DNA from: Desmodus rotundus
Taxonomy: Eukaryota; Chordata; Mammalia; Chiroptera; Phyllostomidae
Direction of reading: 5' to 3'
Assembly: GCF_022682495.2 (NCBI RefSeq)
Contig: NC_071388.1
Span: 11,561,171 to 11,625,170, forward strand
DNA: 64,000 nucleotides
The notes beneath the pieces are model-generated. The model did not search any database. It was not told where the DNA came from and saw only the letters and a program-made list of their open reading frames with translations. Shown piece by piece: positions 12,270 to 23,260 of this stretch (positions within the stretch are counted from its first letter, which is position 1; the number at the start of each line of letters is the position of its first letter). The position numbers and the translations under genes are program-made.

Positions 12270-12680
12270 TCTCTCTTGCCTTGTTTATTGCAATAACTGC
12301 GCAATTTCCCATCCAGTCATTCCCCAGCCAACCTCCACAGCTGCCATATTGACTTTTCGAAATGTAAATATAATCATGCCACTCTCTTTCTAAAAATTTT
12401 AAGTGATTGCTTACAATCCACAAGAAAACAGAGAAAACTTAGATTGGCATACAGGGCCCTTTAGACTACACCTCTGACTACTGGCCCAGCTTCATCTACC
12501 TCCAGTCTTGAACCTCTCTGCGTTAGCTGTGCTGGAAGGGTTGGCAACCCCCAAGGACATCATGTCACATTGCTTCCTTGGCTGGGGCAGCTCTTTCCCT
12601 GCGCTGTTCTGTGCATCCTTATTCTCCCTTCAAGGTCAGATCTTAACTGCACCAATTTACTGAGCAATATCATTAAGCAC
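12270..12680 (+). mobile_element. LINE-2 (L2) 3' region
   Basis: Contains the L2 3' series in order: a 'GATTGCTTACAATCCACAAG' stretch, 'CAGGGCCCTTTAGACTACAC', 'TGGCCCAGCTTCATCTACCT', 'GGGGCAGCTCTTTCCCTGCG' and 'CCTTCAAGGTCAGATCTTAA'. This is the non-coding tail of an ancient mammalian CR1-like LINE. The terminal piece is missing. Confidence 0.65.
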
Positions 12681-12714
12681 TCCTTTTTTTCTTCTTTGGA
12701 ACCTTATACCAGAG

Positions 12715-12751
12715 CAATTTGAGCTCTGGTTTTGAACTAGAGCTCAAATTG
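12715..12751. repeat. Perfect inverted repeat (13-bp arms)
   Basis: Arms CAATTTGAGCTCT (12715-12727) and AGAGCTCAAATTG (12739-12751) are perfect reverse complements with an 11-base loop. Not part of a named element. Confidence 0.9.
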
Positions 12752-12941
12752 AACTCTTTGCTGATCCAAGACTTTCACGTAGAAGCCTTTAATGATCGCT
12801 TGCTGAAAGAAAGAGTGAATAAAAACCAAACTGCTTCTTATCAAACATTAGGGACATGGAATGTTTCATTGCTGCCCTCCACCAGGCTACTGAAAACCTC
12901 TGAGAGCGCACATAAAAATCGGTATCTTCATATGGCCAGAA

Positions 12942-12970
12942 ATTGTGGGACCAGACCATTGTCCCACAAT
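12942..12970. repeat. Perfect inverted repeat (10-bp arms)
   Basis: ATTGTGGGAC (12942-12951) and GTCCCACAAT (12961-12970) pair exactly around a 9-base loop. It lies about 190 bases from the 12715 hairpin. Confidence 0.85.
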
Positions 12971-13078
12971 GGAAAGTTTTCTTAAGAACAGTTTATCTAT
13001 GAGATATTTAGCGTGCAATCCAACACCCCCACCCCCGAAAAACCACTCACAAATGGTTTTTGCCTTTTTTATTCACAT

Positions 13079-13101
13079 CATTTATTTATTTATTTATTTA
13101 A
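13079..13101. repeat. (TTTA)n microsatellite
   Basis: About five to six TTTA units. The surrounding 12.75-13.34 kb holds no gene I recognise. Confidence 0.85.
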
Positions 13102-13339
13102 AATAGTATTAGATTCCTACTATTACTATATTTGAGACACCATGGCAACTAGGTGTTAAGGATACAAAAGCAAATGACATGTGGAATCTCCCCTTCAAGT
13201 ATTCATGCTTCAGCTCTCACCTGTCTCCTCTCTCTCTTCCTTTCCTTTATCCTTCCTCTCTACCTGAGGAGACACTGATAGATGGGCCTTCTGCTAAAAC
13301 CTCTAAGCAAATCGAGTGCAGAGGGGAAAAAAAGAACAT

Positions 13340-13425
13340 AAGACCTGGCATTAGAGCCATGCTGTGGTTCCAACCCCACCTCTAAATTCTGAGGCCTTGA
13401 TCGTTACTTCACTTTTCTGAGCTTT
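13340..13425 (+). repeat. MIR SINE fragment
   Basis: A sense-oriented MIR core: 'CTGGCATTAGAGCCATGCTG', 'GGTTCCAACCCCACCTCT', then 'GTTACTTCACTTTTCTGAGC'. Diverged, with the tRNA-like head missing. Confidence 0.6.
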
Positions 13426-13547
13426 GAGTTATAGATCTAAGTAGTCATGGCGATCTCTGCTCTGCGCATGCTCAAGCCACCTGGAGGAGCAGACACTGCA
13501 TGGAGATACAGTATCTGGAGCAGATATGATGGAGATACTGCATGTCC

Positions 13548-13680
13548 ACGTCACTGGCTTTAGAGCCAGGAGAGTAAAGTCTGAATCTCTGCTCTATTTA
13601 CTGTTAGCTGTGTGACTGTGTCTTCTCATGTTCAAAATGGGGTTATAGAATCCATCTTGTATTTGTTAGGATTAGCACTA
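13548..13680 (+). repeat. MIR SINE fragment
   Basis: Sense MIR: 'GGCTTTAGAGCCAGGAGAGT', 'GAATCTCTGCTCTATTTACT', 'GTTAGCTGTGTGACTGTGTC', then 'CATGTTCAAAATGGGGTTAT' and 'GTTAGGATTAGCAC'. A second, separate MIR next to the one at 13340. Confidence 0.75.
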
Positions 13681-15420
13681 TTGTTAAATAGGTATATAGG
13701 CCAGACATTTAGGACATTATTAATTGATATAAATTTTATATATCAATATAGTTTTTGATAAGTTTGGGGTTACTTTATCCTTCTTAAAATTCTGTAGAAG
13801 CCTAAGAAGGGATTAGATGTCTAAATCTTACCATTTATGAAATGACTGGCCACGTCTCCTTAGCCTGTACAGCAATGGCTTTAGGATTTTCTCCCATAAT
13901 TCCACACCTTTGTGATGATGATCAGCAAGGACACTGGGTACACAGCAATGGCCAAGGAGCTTGAGGCTATGTGAAGTGAGGGCTACTCTGGAGTAAATTG
14001 TCATGTTCAGACAGTAAAGAATGAGTCAGACCATGCCTAATTCACAGGGAAGAGATTAGTTGCAGCAGAAAACATGTGGAGTTAATTTGGTTAGAAAGGA
14101 AATATTAACATCTTGAATTCCACACAAAGACTCCTACCCTTGGATGATTTACAGAGCCCCATTATAGCTCTGCATAAACGTAGTGGGTACATTATAAAAT
14201 AGCAAATCAAGGACAGCTATTGTTACAGTGAATGCTTGTGTTTTATAGATATTCAAAACCTTATTCCATATATGTAGCCTTTACGGATATGGAGCCTAGG
14301 GATTTGGGGGGAACTGAAATAAGAAGTGATATTTATATAATGTGCCTTCAAGTTCCATTTTGGCTAACCTTTAAAATCTGATTTTAAAATAATTTATACT
14401 TGGAAAAAATAAAATAACATATACTTGAAATGAGTCAGAAGAATATGCATCAATAATATGGAAGACAGCTGTAGTTGGAATAAATGAATCTTTCATTAAT
14501 TTAGGGTCCCAGCTGACTGATAATATTTTGTCATTCAGAACCTGAAATTTGTTTTTTGTAAGAGCTCCCAAAATTAGTATAAATTTTATACTAATGGAGA
14601 TCCATATATTCATCACTTATACTTTGTGTTTTGATGCAGAAAGAATAGAATTTGTTTCTCTTCAAAACTATCTGTAGACTTGCTTTCTCCCTATCCCCAA
14701 GCCTCTGTTTTGCTGTTTTTTCCTTTGGGAATTTCCTTTCTTTCCAGCTTTCCGGCCTCAGACAAAAGGTGTCCTTCCTCAGGAGCTATCTCCAGCATTT
14801 TTGTTGTTGTTGTTTATTTGTTTTTAAGAGACTTCTACAGGTGATTGTAAAAGGATCCTTAAGGACCTAATACTGGAACAGATAAATAAATTAAAACTTT
14901 AGAGATAACCAAATCAGGGCCATTATATAGTAAGTTAGCTGATTGCCAAAACTAGTTACATAAAAAGAAAATTACCTAATTAATTTTACATTTACATTTC
15001 TGCATGTGTGAAGACCCTGCCTGGCCTTCTCTTATGTAGATTCAAGGTAATGAAACCTTTTACTGGAATTAAAAAATATATTCTTCAGGAATACATTTTG
15101 GATTGGTAAAAAGCTTCTTTGAAAACATTTTGAAATTAATTTTGTTATAATCAAAAATTATCATTTTAGAGCATTAATATTCTAGATTAATATCTTTCTT
15201 GTTTTTAAAGTTTAAAATCTAAAGAACTTACAAAAATAGCACTTAAATTGCATTATACAATGGTATATGCATGTGTATATATTATATATGGCTGTATATA
15301 TGCATTTTATGTACACATGTGTAAATGATTTAGAAATTGTCACAATTCAAAATAAATAGTTTCAAATCTATAATTATATCAATCACAATCATATTTGCTT
15401 TGCTTAATGGCTACTTTTTG
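13681..15420. other. Unassigned AT-rich sequence
   Basis: No recognised gene or repeat over 1.7 kb. Contains TA/TG-rich stretches, for example 15268-15320. Frames at 14371-14870 and 15337-15522 are short and featureless. Confidence 0.4.
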
Positions 15421-15610
15421 TTGGTGTTTATGAATCAGGCAATACTCTGTCCTGTGCCCCTCCCACATATTTACGCATTCTTTACAAGAATCCTAAGTCC
15501 TGTGAATTATTATCCCTACTAAACCCAGGCTCAGGGACAAAGTAGCTCAAGGTCATACAGCTTTTGAAAGGCAGAGCAAGATTACATTACCCCCTTGATC
15601 ATAATCACTA
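15421..15610 (-). repeat. MIR SINE, antisense
   Basis: Antisense MIR order: 'ACAAGAATCCTAAGTCCTGT', 'GAATTATTATCCCTACTAAA', 'CCCAGGCTCAGGGACAAAGT', 'CTCAAGGTCATACAGCTTTT', 'GAAAGGCAGAGCAAGATTAC' and 'CATAATCACTACACTGAC' at the head end. Confidence 0.75.
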
Positions 15611-17199
15611 CACTGACTTTTTAAAAAATTACATTAACTCTCTTAAGTTAATCAGTGGGATACAATGGAAAACACTTTTAGGAACTTAAATACAGGAACA
15701 ATAAGCTCATGCAGTTTGCATCAGTAATATGTAACGGATAATGAAATATATCTATTCCTCATTTGAAACAAATGACAGGAGAATATTATTTTATGAAACA
15801 GAAACATTAGATTGAGATTCATAATTTTACAGATGGAATCATTGTTGGTGTCTCTTACATAGCAATTAGGATCTAGTAAAAAAAAAAAATCAAACTGCTT
15901 TAGGTTAATTGGTGTAAGGAAATGGTTAGACTGAGCTGAGAGTGAGGCCACCCAGAAATTAGCAACAGCAGGAAGCTGTTATTACTCTAGGACTGGAAGG
16001 GCCACGAGAACAGGTGGCGTCACTAGAGTCAAGAAACCATGGCTGACTCACAGCTGCTGAAATCCTGATGGATGGGCTGTGGTCAGGAGCTGGAGCCGCA
16101 GAGGCACCAACTTCAACCAGAACCACAAGAGGGACAGAAAGAAGGAGCGATATCATGGTTTCTTCCTGTTTTAGCATTCCAATCAGAATTTTTGGTTCCA
16201 GCCTTCCCATGCAGGTCCCACCTGGAAGCTAGAAGCTCCTAAAAAAGCGGGGTTTCCTATAGACTGCAGCAAAACTCTTCAATCCACCAAAATTTAACTG
16301 GATAGTTTGGATAAATCACTGAACTACTGTGAAACTGTTTCCTTATGTAGAAAATAAAAATATTACCTGATATTGCTGCCTCCCAGGACGATTAAGAGAA
16401 GTAAATAAGATGGTGAGTATGAATTCTTCATTTATATAAGAAGGCCCAATATAAGTACAAATTTTTACTACTTTTATATGCACAAAGCATAAAAGTTCTT
16501 GCTCTAGGGATAAATGAGCTGCAGCAACAATTTCTAATGCAAAGGTAAATATATCCTAGAGGTAACTTTCCAACCCATGTGATTAGAGAAAGATTTTATT
16601 GCTGATTTTGTAGGAATTGTAGGAATACACAATCATCTCTGATTAGTGCTGGAATATTTACATAAGTTAAGTTATAGATATGTAATTATATATATGAAAT
16701 ATAATAATAATAAAAAGGCACATGGTAGCTCCAAGAACCCTAAAGTACGACAGACTTAGCACAGGATTTAAGCATTCAGTATTGTCATTCAGAGTCTACG
16801 ACAAAGGAGATAGTCATTATGTTACTTCATACAACTCTTTGAGAAAAAAATTAATTCAGAAATTCTTCATGTGAGAATTCTTTATCTGCCAATCATGTGA
16901 GAAGTTGAACCAGATTTAACAATTGTGGGTACAGAAAAGTGCCAGCTTTTGTACTTTTAATAGCTGCCAAAATAAGAAATGCAGAGTAAACTGTTAACAG
17001 AAGGCTATATGCCTGATAGGGGAAGTCCATTGAAACCACAGCTGCAGTCTTGACCTGGCAATCTTGCTTCATTTCTCAAATAAAACAGTATGTCTTCAAT
17101 AACTTGTTTTAAAGAGACAATATGTCATGCATATCATGTTCCTTATATCTGTGTAAGTTTTAGCATTAACCTTTTACTAGAGAAAACCTTTTTTTATTA
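15611..17199. other. Unassigned sequence; old repeat likely at 15960-16240
   Basis: Mostly AT-rich spacer. The GC-richer block 15960-16240 ('CCCATGCAGGTCCCACCTGG') resembles an old interspersed repeat I have seen but cannot name. No gene found. Confidence 0.4.
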
Positions 17200-17273
17200 G
17201 TCTCAATAGGCTGGGCTATGCTGCAGTAACAAATATACCCCTAGATCTCAGTGGTTGGAGAAATCCAAGTTTG

Positions 17274-17723
17274 GTAGGCAGAATAATGACCCCCCACCCC
17301 AAGATGTTCATATCCTAATCCCCAAAACCTGTTGAAAATGTTACCATAGCAAAAGGGAATTTGCATATGTGATTAAATTAAGGCTATTGAGATGGGAGAT
17401 TTTCCTGGACTAGCTGAGTAGGCCCAAGGGAGGCAGGAAGGTCAGAGTTGCAGGGAGATGTGATGACAGAAGCACAGGCTGAAATTATGTGGCTATGAGC
17501 TAAGAAATTGTGCAGCCTCTAGAAGGTGGCAGAAGCAAGGAACAGATAGTCTCTTCAAGTCTTCAGAAAGAACACAGATGGACCAACATTTTGATTTTAA
17601 TTCTGGGAGGACCATTCAAACATTGAACTTACAGAACTGTTAGATTACAAATTTGTGGGGAATTTTTTTAAAGCCACTAAATATATGGTAATATGTTTCA
17701 GCAGCAATGGGAAACTAAAACAG
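17274..17723 (+). mobile_element. MLT1-type LTR (ERVL-MaLR)
   Basis: Sense MaLR LTR. It opens 'GGCAGAATAATGACCCCCCA', then 'GATGTTCATATCCTAATCCC', 'TTTGCATATGTGATTAAATT', 'GCAGCCTCTAGAAGGTGGCA', and ends 'AGCAGCAATGGGAAACTAAA'. About 450 bp, close to full length. Flanking pieces (17200-17273 and 17724-17950) look like two halves of an older repeat into which it was inserted; I could not name that repeat. Confidence 0.8.
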
Positions 17724-17950
17724 CCACTTTATTCTTATTTACATTATAACACCAATCCAAGCCTGGTTGTTTTTCTCCTAGTGGTGATCAGGGATTCTGA
17801 GTCACTTCCCATCAGTAGCAAAGTCCAATGGATAGATTCCTAGTGTGTTCACCAGCCAGAATGGTCTCCTTACTTCCCACTGGTGAGAATTTGGTTGTGT
17901 GGCCCCAATCTAACCGTATGAGAGTCTGGGAAACACAGCTGGTATAAAGA

Positions 17951-18196
17951 AAGGGGGAACTATTCAATGACTATGTAGAGATTTCCTGCAGAATCATGTA
18001 TAACACTCTTCTCAAAATTCTTTAATGATTGTTACATATTTTCTTAAATTTAATGTTGGAAGGGAAACAGCTGATACCAATAACAATATTGGGTTTTTAA
18101 AAAAATTGATATTTCTTCTTTAGATTTTTCATAGGGTGCTTTTTACATTTTCTTTATGTTTTATTTTTATCAAAGAATTATTTCAGAAAGAATATA
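17951..18196. other. Unassigned short spacer
   Basis: AT-rich spacer ending at the TA target of the MITE. No gene. Confidence 0.4.
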
Positions 18197-18324
18197 CAAG
18201 TTGTGGCAAAAGTAGGTTTACAGTTATTCATATGGAGAAAGATATACAGGTTATGATGATTATAATAGCTTTATTAACCCTGTTTTGCAACTCACAACTG
18301 TAAAATTACTTTTGCTCCACCTTG
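18197..18324. mobile_element. Mariner-derived MITE, 128 bp
   Basis: A short non-autonomous DNA transposon. The left end CAAGTTGTGGCAAAAGTAGG and the reverse complement of the right end CAAGGTGGAGCAAAAGTAAT form terminal inverted repeats that continue through TTTACAGTT. TA flanks both sides (18195-18196, 18325-18326). There is no coding space. It would have been moved by a mariner-like transposase supplied elsewhere. The TIRs differ from those of the mariners at 9892 and 63214, so this is a third family. Confidence 0.88.
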
Positions 18325-18680
18325 TATTTTATAGATACTTGCATAGAATACAGTAAATCCTTTAAGTTGAATTATATTGCTATTGATATTGTATGCAAGT
18401 TTATATCAATTTGTAGTTTTTCATCAACCGAGGCAAATTTTCTTTACTTATTTTAGATTATAACTTATTTTTCCTCCTTTTGTTTCTAAATAAGGCTCAC
18501 TTACATTTCTTAAAATTAATCTCAAGTCTGTCACATTTTGTATAATCTTTTATCATTTGATTTTTCCTGGTTTTTCCTCTACTTTCTGCAATAGCTTGTC
18601 ATATTGATCTTCAGAATCAGTGAAAAATATTTTCCACAGTGTCTCTTGTACTAATTTTTAAAATATAGATATTAAACCTA

Positions 18681-18960
18681 TTGCCCTGGCCAATATGGCT
18701 AACTTGGTTAGACAGTCATCCCATAAACTAAAAGGTCACATGTTCGATTTGGGCAGGACACATGCCTAGGTTGTAGGTTTAGTCCCTGGACTGGGCACGT
18801 GTGAGAGGCAACCGATTAATGTTTCTCTCTCTTTCTCTCTCTTTCTGACTCTCTCTCTTTCTTCTCCCTTCCCCTCTCTCTAAAATCATTAAGCATGGTC
18901 TCAAGTGATGATTAAAAATAAACTATTATTATTAAAATTTAAGTAAGTAAACATAGTACA
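18681..18960 (+). repeat. Ves-type tRNA SINE
   Basis: Head GCCCTGGCCAATATGGCTAA, a tRNA-like promoter with a B-box-like 'TCACATGTTCGATTTGGGCA', then 'ACACATGCCTAGGTTGTAGG', 'GTGAGAGGCAACCGATTAAT', a CT-rich tail region and 'CTCTAAAATCATTAAG'. This is a bat Ves SINE with the longer tail. It is a RNA-polymerase-III retroposon that used LINE-1 machinery, not a tRNA gene: the tRNA part is diverged and has no acceptor pairing. It is followed to 20631 by unassigned AT-rich DNA. Confidence 0.85.
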
Positions 18961-20631
18961 CATGTAATAGGGATGTTTACCTGATATCATAAATGAACCA
19001 GCAGAATTAATAAACACCTGTAGTGTTTATACGTGGATGACATTAGATAATGTATGTGAAGTATTCAGAGATGAAGCTTTAAGCTTAGAATGGCTGTTAA
19101 CTAAAATGTTTTGAACTTGGGAATATATCAATTATTGAATTTTTCTAGGGATAGCAATAGAAACATTGACAAATAGAACACTATCCCTGTCGTTGGATTT
19201 CATAGTTGGATGAGAAGAAATAGCCATTTGAAGAAATAGCCATTTAAATAAATACTTACAGGAGATAATATGTAATAGGAGTCAGAGAAGATTTTTATTC
19301 TACATGTATGTATTACCTCAAAATTGATACATTAGTGTTCAATTTATAGGAATATGGTAAATGTACTCTGGGTTTTTCAAATCTTGTTAGTTGGAACTTT
19401 TATAGGAATCAGTCTCCAATAGCAACCGAAGACCTTCCATTTGAGTATAAACAGAACACATAGCTTAAAATTCATTGTTATACTGTGAGAACTATGTTCA
19501 ATCTCCAGTTTTGTTATTTCAACATTGTGGGTCTTTGGATTTCTTAAATCATGAAAACAGATCTCTTGGTACTTTTACTAGTTATGATTTAATACAATTG
19601 GCAAACTTGAAAAAGTCTAGCTCAGCATATCTAAAATTAGACGATTCTCTCCCACTGATTTTAATGAATGTGCCATTTTTTTTCTCTGAATCATATGGAT
19701 AAACATTGAAGCATATTTTCTAAAAAGAGTCATCTAACAATCACCGCCTGAGAGAATTTTGTTTTTGACACATCTTGATTTTTTCATGTGGTACATACCA
19801 CAGAACTTGAGACTGGTATTATAGCGATAATTACCTCTTACAAACAAAGGGGTATTTATATAATAAAAATGTCAAGGTTTAAAGAAAAATGTTCTGAAGC
19901 ATTTAAATAAGGCAAATTTTCAAAAATCTCTGCAACTTTACCTTGCCCAGAAATATTTTTTAAGATGACTGAAATAAAGTCAAAGCGAACATTTTCATAA
20001 TCATATGAATACTATTTATTCTTTTATTTCTATGGATTGAATGTAGTCACTATAGTGTCTATTATGCGATGATGATGACAGTAAAGAGCAAACATCAAGT
20101 TTAGTCATTTTAGACATTTTAATATTCATAATAATGATATCAATGAAACTGATAACATTATCAGTTGTTTGAGCTAATAGTTTACATTCAATTATTTTCA
20201 CTATTTTTCAAGATAGTTATATATTAATTATGTTATCTTTAAAACTGTCTTTATGAGAAAGATAAGAAAGATGTTAAAATTTCTATCTTCCACAATAGCA
20301 AACTGACCGAAAGTTAACAACCTAGAAAAGATTATAAACAAGTTAGTTATAGGTTTGGGAACAGAAGTACTTTTATTAGTCTTTAGCAGAAATATACCTA
20401 AAGAAATATATAAAAATACATAAAGTAATTTTCTAAGCAAATGGTAGTTTTGTCATTTTTATCACCATGCTGAACAATATCTTAATTTATTTCATTATTT
20501 TTATTTTGTCGTTAGTTCCTTATTGCAAGACAATCTCATCTTTCCACTGAGCTTCTCACAACTAGTATTTATGTACAGCTCCAAGAAGTTAAAATTAGCT
20601 CACAATGGGTTAAATGTCTTATATACCTGTA
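18961..20631. other. Unassigned AT-rich sequence
   Basis: No gene or named element except the 16-bp tandem duplication at 19214. The 75-codon frame at 19475-19702 has no recognised features. Confidence 0.4.
19214..19245. repeat. Tandem duplication of 16 bp
   Basis: The unit GAAGAAATAGCCATTT occurs twice, head to tail, without a mismatch. Replication slippage or a small duplication event. Confidence 0.9.
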
Positions 20632-20644
20632 TAGTTAACTTTAT

Positions 20645-20864
20645 TCTTTATATTTTTTAAGATTTTATTTATTTATTTTTAGAGAGAAGGGGGAGAAAGA
20701 GAAAGAGAGGGGGAGAAACATCAGTGTGTGGTTGCCTTTCACAGGTCCCCTACTGGGGACCTGGCACACAACCCAGGCATGTGCCCTGACTGGGAATCAA
20801 ACCAGCGACCCTTTGCTTCGCAGTCTGGTGCTCAAACCACTGAGCCACACCAGCCAGGGCTGTT
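20645..20864 (-). repeat. Ves-type SINE with perfect target duplication
   Basis: Antisense Ves SINE: AT/AG-rich tail at the left, then 'CCCCTACTGGGGACCTGGCA', 'CAACCCAGGCATGTGCCCTG', 'CTGGGAATCAAACCAGCGAC', and the head 'GAGCCACACCAGCCAGGGCT' at the right. A 13-bp duplication TAGTTAACTTTAT lies at 20632-20644 and 20865-20877, so both borders are known. The site is at or next to an older LINE-1 relic. Confidence 0.93.
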
Positions 20865-20877
20865 TAGTTAACTTTAT

Positions 20878-21390
20878 AAGAAACTACCAAACTGATTTTC
20901 CTATGTGCTTATGCTATTTTACATTCTTATCAGCAATGTAAGAAAAATCCAGCAGTTTCACATCCTTGCTCACACTTGGTATAGTTAATCTTTTAAATTT
21001 TAGCTATCTTAATAGGTTTTTTGTTATTTAGGTTTTGATTTGCGTTTGTCAGATGGGTAATGGTGTTGAACATCATTTTATGTGCTTAGTTGGTCCTTGT
21101 ATAGTATCTTTAGTGAATTGTCTTTTAAAATCTTTTGTCTAATTTTAAAAAACTGGCTCTGCTTTCTAATCGTTGAATTTTAAAGACTTTGTAAGTTACA
21201 GATCAAGTGTTGTGTTAGATATACTTGGGAAATATTGAAAATATTTTCTCTGTGGCTTGTTTTTCCATTTTGCAACAACATATTATAGAAATCATTAGTT
21301 TTGATTAAGTCTGATTTATCTTTTTTTGTTGTTTTCTTTTACGGTTTGTGCTTTTCTGTGTCCTCCCTAAAAAATCTGTGCCTTAACAGA
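20878..21390 (-). mobile_element. Old LINE-1 fragment, antisense
   Basis: Antisense LINE-1 ORF2/3' sequence: 'AAGAAACTACCAAACTGATT', 'TTTACATTCTTATCAGCAAT', 'TTTTGATTTGCGTTTGTCAG', and later 'GTGTTAGATATACTTGGGAA'. Strongly decayed and older than the SINE placed at its edge. Confidence 0.7.
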
Positions 21391-23049
21391 TTTGACTAAA
21401 AAGAAAAACCTCTAAATATTAAAAGATACTTAAATTGCCAAATATTTGACCTTGATTTATTCATATAGATGAAAAGAAAAAAAAAGATATGTACAGTAGC
21501 AACTATTTAATCTGACAATAAGTTAATTCTTTCCTTGTTTCTTCTCAAGTAAAACCATTTCCATAAACAATTTATACTGCTGGAAATGTCTGCGTTTATT
21601 TATATCGGGAGTGTTTATTTTTCCAAGAAAGTTAACTTTCTCCTTTTCTCATATGTGCCGTGAAGAACTTGAAGGCTTCTTGAATGGTGGAAGCACATTT
21701 GAACCCTTTTAAGCAGCGCAGACGCAAACATCGCAGCGCACCCAGTGCGCGCAGGCTGGTCCTCTCTTGGAGAGCGATGGACAGCGAGGCGGAAATGAGA
21801 ACGACTTCAGGACCAGAACACTCTTCCCAGCTGTACATGCACAACCTACCCTGCTGGCTGCTGGCAGGGCACTTGGCTCTAAAAGCGTCAAGATTTCAGC
21901 TCTTTATGTAAAAGATGGTAATCATCTACATCCAACGACACAAGTGTGTTCAAGTGGTATCTGTCTTGCCCAAATTTCCAGACACTGGGGTACATGTGAG
22001 TGTTATTTCTGAAGTGTGACCAACGTCAACTGCTTCCTGTGTAGGAGAATTATAGTGAATACAACTTCCTCTAAAATGATTAAAAATAACATTTCTTCAG
22101 TTGTGCTGGCTCCTCCAATAGCACTTTTGTTTTTGTTTGTTTTATTCTGTTTATTTGTTTTTGCAGAGTATAGTTGGACCACTAAAGGGATCCAATATGG
22201 GTAGCATTTATAAAACTGAAAATAATAACCTCATTTCCATAATCCAAAGGGAAACTAGTTGGCTGAAGGAATTTTTTCATAGTGGTTTTGTTCTCTTCCA
22301 CGCATCAGGGAGGCAAATCACAGGAAGTTATAGTCTCTCTTCCCTCCACGTAATGGGTAGACATTTTATATGTGGAAACATATTGGATAGTTAGCATAAA
22401 ATTTATTAGAACCAGCCATTTCCTGGGGGGGGGGTAATGGCGATTCCATAATAATGGAATCTTTGGAGTGGGCATTTCTGCAAAATGATAGGTTAACCAT
22501 GGATTCTTATAGGAGGACTTGAGAAAGTAATTATCTCATGATCATTCTGGCTTAGCCATTGACTGATCTAGATTTAAAGAGGATTAGATTGCTGAAAGAC
22601 ACTTTCTATAATGAGTTTTAGGGCCATACACTAGAAGTACAAAATTTGTATGTGTAATATAAGGTGGTTAGCAGTGGGTCCATCCAGATCCTTATATTAC
22701 TTTATTTTCCCCAATATTTTACTATTACCAAATAAAATCAGTTTGCAGTTTTTGTCATGGGGCCTGATTTTATCCCAGGGCATTCGTACTGATGCAGAAT
22801 GTCCTTCCTTTCCTGTGCAGAATCAAGAGCCCTTAGAGAAAAGGCAGCCTTTAAATTTCTACTCTAACTTTTCACTGAAAAAAATCGCCTTATTCTTTGA
22901 TGGCTCCGATGCACCATGCATTCTCTTACCGTAGAGATTTTGCTCACGTTCTTCTCTCTGTTTATAATCTTCCTATGAGTATCGTATTCTCAGTTTTGAC
23001 CCTTAGGTTAAGTGGCCCTTCTCAAAGAGGCATTTCCTTATCACCCTAT
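21391..23049. other. Unassigned sequence with CpG cluster
   Basis: No gene assigned. A compact CpG cluster lies at 21716-21803 (ten CpGs, counted by eye) in otherwise CpG-poor DNA. The 75-codon frame crossing it (21684-21911) has no recognised domain. The region 22000-23000 holds several short frames without features. Confidence 0.4.
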
Positions 23050-23260
23050 CTTTTTCTTTTTAATTTTTATTGTTATTCAGTTACAGTTGTCTGCATTTTC
23101 TCCCCATCCCTCCACCCCACCCCAGCTGAACCCACCTCCCTCCCCTGTCTCCACCCTCCCCCTTGATTTTGTCCATGTGTCCTTTATAGTAGCTCCTGTA
23201 AACCCCTCTCCCCACTGTCCCCTCCCCACTCCCCTCTGGCTCTTGTTAGAAAGTTTCATG
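23050..23260 (-). mobile_element. LINE-1 3' UTR fragment, antisense
   Basis: The minus strand gives the G-rich bat LINE-1 3' UTR: 'GAGCCAGAGGGGAGTGGGGA', a 'TAAAGGACACATGGACAAAA' stretch, 'GAGGTGGGTTCAGCTGGGGT', then 'GACAACTGTAACTGAATAAC' and an AATAAAAATTAAAAA tail. Severely 5'-truncated. The overlapping proline-rich frames are artefacts of the C-rich strand. Confidence 0.85.

Noticed and set aside
18681..18780. tRNA-like sequence with B-box-like TTCGATT.
   Set aside because: It is the head of a Ves SINE with tail and CT region, not a functional tRNA gene.
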